A stretch of DNA of 9,405 nt from Bacteroidia bacterium (GTDB taxonomy: Bacteria > Bacteroidota > Bacteroidia > Bacteroidales > Azobacteroidaceae), in NCBI GenBank assembly GCA_025996815.1, contig BNTT01000122.1:1-9405 (forward strand), read 5' to 3'. A program made the translations under genes and the position numbers. The notes under the pieces are model-generated. The model was not told where the DNA came from, searched no databases, and worked only from the letters and a program-made list of their open reading frames with translations. Positions 5,654-9,405 of this stretch are shown one piece after another (positions within the stretch are counted from its first letter, which is position 1; the number at the start of each line of letters is the position of its first letter).

Positions 5654-7216
5654 CTAACACCCCACCACCGTCAGTGTTTTATCGTCAATCTTCTCCGTTT
5701 TGAGATAGATTTTAGTATCCCAATCAATATCAACTCGGCGGTCGAAGATGACTAACCAGCCCTCTTTGGTGCCTAATGCGTCCGTGTAGGCGATGAGTTG
5801 GGCGTAGCTGTTTTCTTCGGTTTTGGAGTTGTATCGAAGTTTCAGTTCGATGGGGTATTTTTGTCCTTCATACAGCACGCACAAGTCCAAACGGTCGCGA
5901 CCGGCGGCAAATTCGCGGATAATCTGCCCGCCGCCGTTGACAATCCGTTGCAGAAAGGCTTGCAAAATCAGGTGTGGTGCCGCTTCTTTGTAGTCGAAAC
6001 GTTCCACCCATATCTCGCTGTTTTCGCGCCAGAAGGCTTGAAAATCCTGCATGAGATAAATCATGTCGATACGCCCGTTTTTCAGATAGCGAGGCATTTG
6101 GTAGGGATATTTCTCGTTGCACAAATCTTGTTGTGAATCGGCACTTAAAGTGCGGAGAATTACTTCGGCATAAATAGGATTTGCCGGTGCTACCAGCCCC
6201 GGAGCTTCCCGAATCAGTCCAAGGTCTTTGGTGTAGAGATAGTCGTCCGATTGCCTACGTATTTTCTCTATTTCGCCAATGATGACCGGCTCCATTACCC
6301 GCCGCACCCGCTCTTCTTTGAGCCGTTCCAGCAGGCTGTCGATGTGTGTGTCGCGGCGCAGGATGATGGTTTGGATGGCTTTTTCCACTAACTCGGCAGT
6401 CACCGGCTTGGTATAATCGGATTGGAGCATTTCAACTATCACTTCGCGGGCAATGGCGTTGACCAACCACGGCTGTCCCTGTGTCTGTTGATGCACCAAT
6501 TCAATCGCTTCCGGTTCAAAGACTTGCCCTGTTTCAGCGGTGTGCAGAGCGTACAATTTCACTATTTCCTCTTTTGTAAAATTGCTAAAAGTCATCGCTT
6601 TAGTAATGATATTAAACGGACTTGCACTGCCCAAACTCTCGCTGTCGGGACGGATTTTCGCTTTGAAATCGCGTATGTTGCGCATACCTACCAACGCTAT
6701 CGACCGGACAAAAGGAGTTCGACTTCGCGTGTTGTAAGCATTTCTCAACTGCCGAAGGAAAGTGATGAGTGTGCCCTCGCTCAGACAGTCGGCTTCGTCG
6801 AAAAAGATGACCAATGACTTGTCTAAAGCGATACAAAAGTCTGTCAATTCATCTTTTAAAACATTGGTGAAATCACTGTAATCCGCATCAGCGGCAAACT
6901 TCCTGGCACCGGGTATGGCTGAATACCGTAAATCCGATTTTAGTCCTTTCACTATCGCCGGAATGCCTTCCTTCGGGTCAATAACGCCCTGTGCTGCCTC
7001 CAACGAGCAGTAAAGTGCATAATACTTGCCTTCGTGATTGATGCGATTCGCCAAATCCATCAAAAAAGTGGTTTTGCCGCTCTGACGAGGTGCGTGAATC
7101 ACAAAATACTGCTCTTGGTCTATGAGTTCCGTTATTCCTGTCAATCGCGACGAAGCTTCTATCATATAGTGCTGCGCTTCATTACAGGGACCTGCTACAT
7201 TAAAATATCGTGCCAT
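5654..7216 (-). CDS. AAA-type ATPase with C-terminal PD-(D/E)XK nuclease-like domain
   Basis: 520 residues. The opening MARYFNVAGPCNEAQHYMIE followed by a YFVIHAPRQSGKTTF Walker A (loop about 42-50) is characteristic of the large bacterial AAA-like ATP-binding family common in Bacteroidota. Walker B is LVIFFDEAD (135-143), and a sensor-type strand SIALVGMRN lies at 172-180. A helical and winged-helix-like middle (about 210-370) leads to a C-terminal nuclease-like core: GRDRLDL (D444), YPIELK (E457 and K459), and YAQLIAY with Q473 and Y477, the pattern seen in Cas4/RecB-like PD-(D/E)XK folds. Catalytic residues look intact. The biological role of such proteins is not settled; links to mobile DNA or defence are suggestions. 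ATG 7216 follows a good promoter. Lying upstream of rmuC, another nuclease-fold gene, it may share a transcript with it. Confidence 0.85.
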   Translation of the reverse strand: MARYFNVAGPCNEAQHYMIEASSRLTGITELIDQEQYFVIHAPRQSGKTTFLMDLANRINHEGKYYALYCSLEAAQGVIDPKEGIPAIVKGLKSDLRYSAIPGARKFAADADYSDFTNVLKDELTDFCIALDKSLVIFFDEADCLSEGTLITFLRQLRNAYNTRSRTPFVRSIALVGMRNIRDFKAKIRPDSESLGSASPFNIITKAMTFSNFTKEEIVKLYALHTAETGQVFEPEAIELVHQQTQGQPWLVNAIAREVIVEMLQSDYTKPVTAELVEKAIQTIILRRDTHIDSLLERLKEERVRRVMEPVIIGEIEKIRRQSDDYLYTKDLGLIREAPGLVAPANPIYAEVILRTLSADSQQDLCNEKYPYQMPRYLKNGRIDMIYLMQDFQAFWRENSEIWVERFDYKEAAPHLILQAFLQRIVNGGGQIIREFAAGRDRLDLCVLYEGQKYPIELKLRYNSKTEENSYAQLIAYTDALGTKEGWLVIFDRRVDIDWDTKIYLKTEKIDDKTLTVVGC

Positions 7217-7233
7217 AGTTCAATTTTTTTCTA

Positions 7234-7266
7234 CAAAGGTAAGCAAAATAATTGACAATGCACAAT
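7234..7266 (-). promoter_or_regulatory. Bacteroidota-type promoter for the AAA ATPase gene
   Basis: On the minus strand TACCTTTG (7241-7234) matches the -7 consensus, with ATTG (7266-7263) 21 bases further upstream as a weak -33 element. The -7 element ends 17 bases before the ATG at 7216, leaving a very short A-rich leader with no Shine-Dalgarno sequence. Confidence 0.55.
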
Positions 7267-7300
7267 GCCGCTGTTCATAATTTGTTCCATTCTCAATTAA

Positions 7301-9337
7301 TTACGGTGCAGGCACTAATCCTTCGGAGCGCACTACCCATGAACCGTCGTTCGGGAAACCGGGTGCCGGTTGATTTGGGGCTCCGTCCCATCCGGCTGCC
7401 ATCAGAGCGGCAGCGTACAGAATACCGCCATTGGTCGGGAAATAAGGGAACGGACCGCCGGTGCTCAATCCTGCTTTATTGATTGCATTTTTGAACGAGG
7501 GATGCAGCAGGGCATCAACCGCCATCTGCGGGTAGCCATTGCGGGCTGCCGCCATCGCCATCATCGGAAAATCCCAACCCCAGCATCTGTCCCATTGCCA
7601 TGTCTCCCATACCTTTTGCACGGTACGCTTGACCGTTTCCGAATTTGTTCCGTCGCCGGGCAACATACCGCCGGGACCGATGAGCGAGGGATGTTCCCAG
7701 TTCATCTTTGTATAGGTGTCCGGCATATTTTCCTGTGAGAGATACACGCCGTCCTGCTCAGGCAATGGTGCGAGTTTTTGTATCACATCGTCCCACTTTT
7801 GCTTACGGGGCAAACCGAGCCGTTCGCGCCATGCCTGTGCCCAACGCAAGCCTGTCCGCCAATACGAAAGTTCAAAGGTCGGGTTCCATGATTGTACATA
7901 GTTGGTGTTTTCAGGAACAGTTGCTATCGGCGGACCAAGAACATACTGTTGCTTTGCTTCATCGAAGAAGGCAAAGGATACCATAAACTCCGCCGACTCC
8001 TGTATGATTTCGCGCCACTTCTCAAGCGTTTCTTTTGTCGGGTTCAGGCGGTATTCCAATTTGGCATAGAAAATAGGGTGTGGTTGTTGCCAAATCAGAA
8101 GTGGTCCCGTACTTGACGGTGAATCTTCCGCATCGGGACCTATCATCTTTGGCCAACGGGCGCCGGTGAAACCCTGAGATTGCGCCAGTTCTTTTGCTTT
8201 GGGCAGGACATCGCGATACCATCCCAGACTGCGGTCCATCATCGACCAACGCCCCCATAGCGCATAATGTGCACCATGCCACCAGTGCATCTCCAAATGG
8301 AATTTTCCATTCCAGCCGTTATTGAACAGTCCGCTCTCCTGCGGCGGCAGAGAACCCGCCTCGTTCACCGCAAGCAGATATTGCGACAGAACGATACGTC
8401 GCTCCAATTCTTTCCACCGCGTATCACGGCTTTCCGAAAGGTCTATCGCACCGCCCGTCTGCCAGAAGGCAGACCAATGCTTCTTCGATGCCTGAAAAGC
8501 GGTTTTGACCGTTGGAAGTTTGCTTGTTTTTTGCTGAGCATATAACGCCGTGAAACGAAATGTATCCGATTTATTATCAGGTGTCAAGGTGAATGTGTGA
8601 GTCGCTGTTTTGTCGAATGTCGCCTGTCCGTCCCAACTCCATACCGCATGATAGCCGGTTGTGTCGAGTTGTCGCACAAAATCAATTCGATGTTTGCCTT
8701 TGCTTACCGTTGTCCGGTGGGTGTCGGGTTTTTCCCAGTCGGCACCGGTCTTTCCGGGATGACCGTAGGGAAAAGCCCATTCAACCTGCAAACGCCCCGA
8801 CTTGATAAGCGGCGAAGCGACCTGAACAGCCAATGTTCCTGTTTCCGGTTCAACGCCGGTTTCAACATGGACGGGAATGCCTTCTATCTCATAATGGCTC
8901 TCAATGATGCCGTTCCAGAGGTCAAGTGTCTGTCTTATTGCCTTGACATCGTCCGGTGTAATGAATTGTCCGTCATTTTTTTTAATCAGGAATCTCAGAC
9001 GACCAAGATTCATCCTGTGTGGATTTTCGCGCATCCATGAAAAGAGTTCTTTTTGGTCATCCTGCGAAAAACGATAAGGGAGTTTGCGTCCGTGAAAGTC
9101 AAATTCCGTCAATTTCAACGCAGCATGACCGCCTTCTACCGGGCAGGGTACGGAATGCCATCCCCAATGCGACATGGTGTTCCCATAGAATGTCTGCAAG
9201 CCGGTTGCATCAATGCCGAAGGCTATTTCTCCGTTGCCGACTTGTAGCAATTCCGTATCCGACAGGCTGTCGAGTTGAACCGTGTGCCGTTTGACAAGTG
9301 CTTCCCTGTCAATAGGGGCAGCGAGTGAAATTATCAA
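7301..9337 (-). CDS. (alpha/alpha)6-barrel glycoside hydrolase-like protein, 5' end missing at a fold-back junction
   Basis: At least 678 residues. The N-terminal part (about 20-270) is beta-rich, with LQVGNGEIAFGIDATGLQTF (31-50) typical of the beta-sandwich domain of six-hairpin glycosidases. About 300-650 is the helical barrel, with the dense aromatic/acidic motif GKFHLEMHWWHGAHYALWGR (344-363), GARWPKM (392-398) and LIWQQPHPIFYAKLEYR (414-430). The C-terminus FPYFPTNGGILYAAALMAAGWDGAP completes the barrel. The fold resembles GH65/GH95-like clans; substrate and exact family are not determined, and E349 is a candidate acid by position only. The first residues (LIISLAAPIDREAL) look like the end of a signal peptide, suggesting export. 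The upstream sequence has a TAA three codons earlier (9344-9346) that lies inside inverted duplicate DNA, so the TTG at 9337 is not the real start and the true N-terminus is lost. Confidence 0.75.
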   Translation of the reverse strand: MIISLAAPIDREALVKRHTVQLDSLSDTELLQVGNGEIAFGIDATGLQTFYGNTMSHWGWHSVPCPVEGGHAALKLTEFDFHGRKLPYRFSQDDQKELFSWMRENPHRMNLGRLRFLIKKNDGQFITPDDVKAIRQTLDLWNGIIESHYEIEGIPVHVETGVEPETGTLAVQVASPLIKSGRLQVEWAFPYGHPGKTGADWEKPDTHRTTVSKGKHRIDFVRQLDTTGYHAVWSWDGQATFDKTATHTFTLTPDNKSDTFRFTALYAQQKTSKLPTVKTAFQASKKHWSAFWQTGGAIDLSESRDTRWKELERRIVLSQYLLAVNEAGSLPPQESGLFNNGWNGKFHLEMHWWHGAHYALWGRWSMMDRSLGWYRDVLPKAKELAQSQGFTGARWPKMIGPDAEDSPSSTGPLLIWQQPHPIFYAKLEYRLNPTKETLEKWREIIQESAEFMVSFAFFDEAKQQYVLGPPIATVPENTNYVQSWNPTFELSYWRTGLRWAQAWRERLGLPRKQKWDDVIQKLAPLPEQDGVYLSQENMPDTYTKMNWEHPSLIGPGGMLPGDGTNSETVKRTVQKVWETWQWDRCWGWDFPMMAMAAARNGYPQMAVDALLHPSFKNAINKAGLSTGGPFPYFPTNGGILYAAALMAAGWDGAPNQPAPGFPNDGSWVVRSEGLVPAP
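8484..8546. repeat. Inverted duplication, internal arm
   Basis: These 63 bases inside the glycosidase-like gene (about residues 264-284, ending KTAFQAS) are the exact reverse complement of 9343-9405. Similarity extends four further bases after one mismatch at 8547. Confidence 0.95.
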
Positions 9338-9342
9338 ACGGT

Positions 9343-9405
9343 GTTATATGCTCAGCAAAAAACAAGCAAACTTCCAACGGTCAAAACCGCTTTTCAGGCA
9401 TCGAA
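9343..9405. repeat. Inverted duplication, terminal arm (probable fold-back chimera)
   Basis: Exact reverse complement of 8484-8546, reaching the last base of the window, with about 790 bases between the arms. The gene's own sequence appears to end at about 9337-9342, with only CCGT shared at the junction (8548-8551). Such a fold-back next to a sequence end is the signature of a multiple-displacement-amplification or assembly chimera, although a real inverted duplication is possible. Confidence 0.9.

Noticed and set aside
9335..9337. TTG as the true start of the glycosidase-like gene
   Set aside because: Sequence immediately upstream is an inverted copy of internal gene DNA, so the frame is interrupted artificially and the real start is not in the window.

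Overview
The window looks like a chromosome segment from a member of the Bacteroidota. Three upstream regions carry the phylum-typical -7 element TAnnTTTG. A -33 TTTG-like element lies about 20 nt upstream at one of them and a weaker ATTG 21 nt upstream at another. Shine-Dalgarno sites are absent, and the protein families fit that phylum. No rRNA, tRNA, CRISPR array or intact insertion sequence was seen.

Layout. Positions 2-706 (+) hold the C-terminal part of a Gfo/Idh/MocA-family sugar oxidoreductase cut by the window edge. Positions 753-4340 form an AT-richer accessory stretch. It holds a decayed AlbA/Schlafen-type plus GHKL-ATPase gene (831-1931), about 600 bases of repeat-rich non-coding DNA, an intact 489-residue fusion of a RibD-type deaminase to the same kind of GHKL-ATPase/winged-helix module (2526-3995), two 63-bp tandem repeat units each containing a hairpin, and what appears to be the broken tail of a MarR-family regulator on the minus strand. 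From 4348 on everything is on the minus strand: rmuC (4348-5586), an AAA-type ATPase with a C-terminal PD-(D/E)XK nuclease-like domain (5654-7216), and a large (alpha/alpha)6 glycosidase-like protein (7301-9337, 5' end missing).

How the genes relate. The broken gene and the fusion gene share the ATPase plus winged-helix design but carry different N-terminal effector-like domains (AlbA versus deaminase), so they look like two versions of one modular system. The deaminase-ATPase fusion is the best candidate for something unusual, possibly a stress or defence protein, although its function is inferred. The oxidoreductase and the glycosidase-like protein would fit carbohydrate use but are separated by the accessory stretch.

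Caution at the right end. The last 63 bases (9343-9405) are an exact reverse complement of 8484-8546 inside the glycosidase gene. The gene therefore loses its true N-terminus at a fold-back junction. This is more likely an amplification or assembly chimera than genuine biology.
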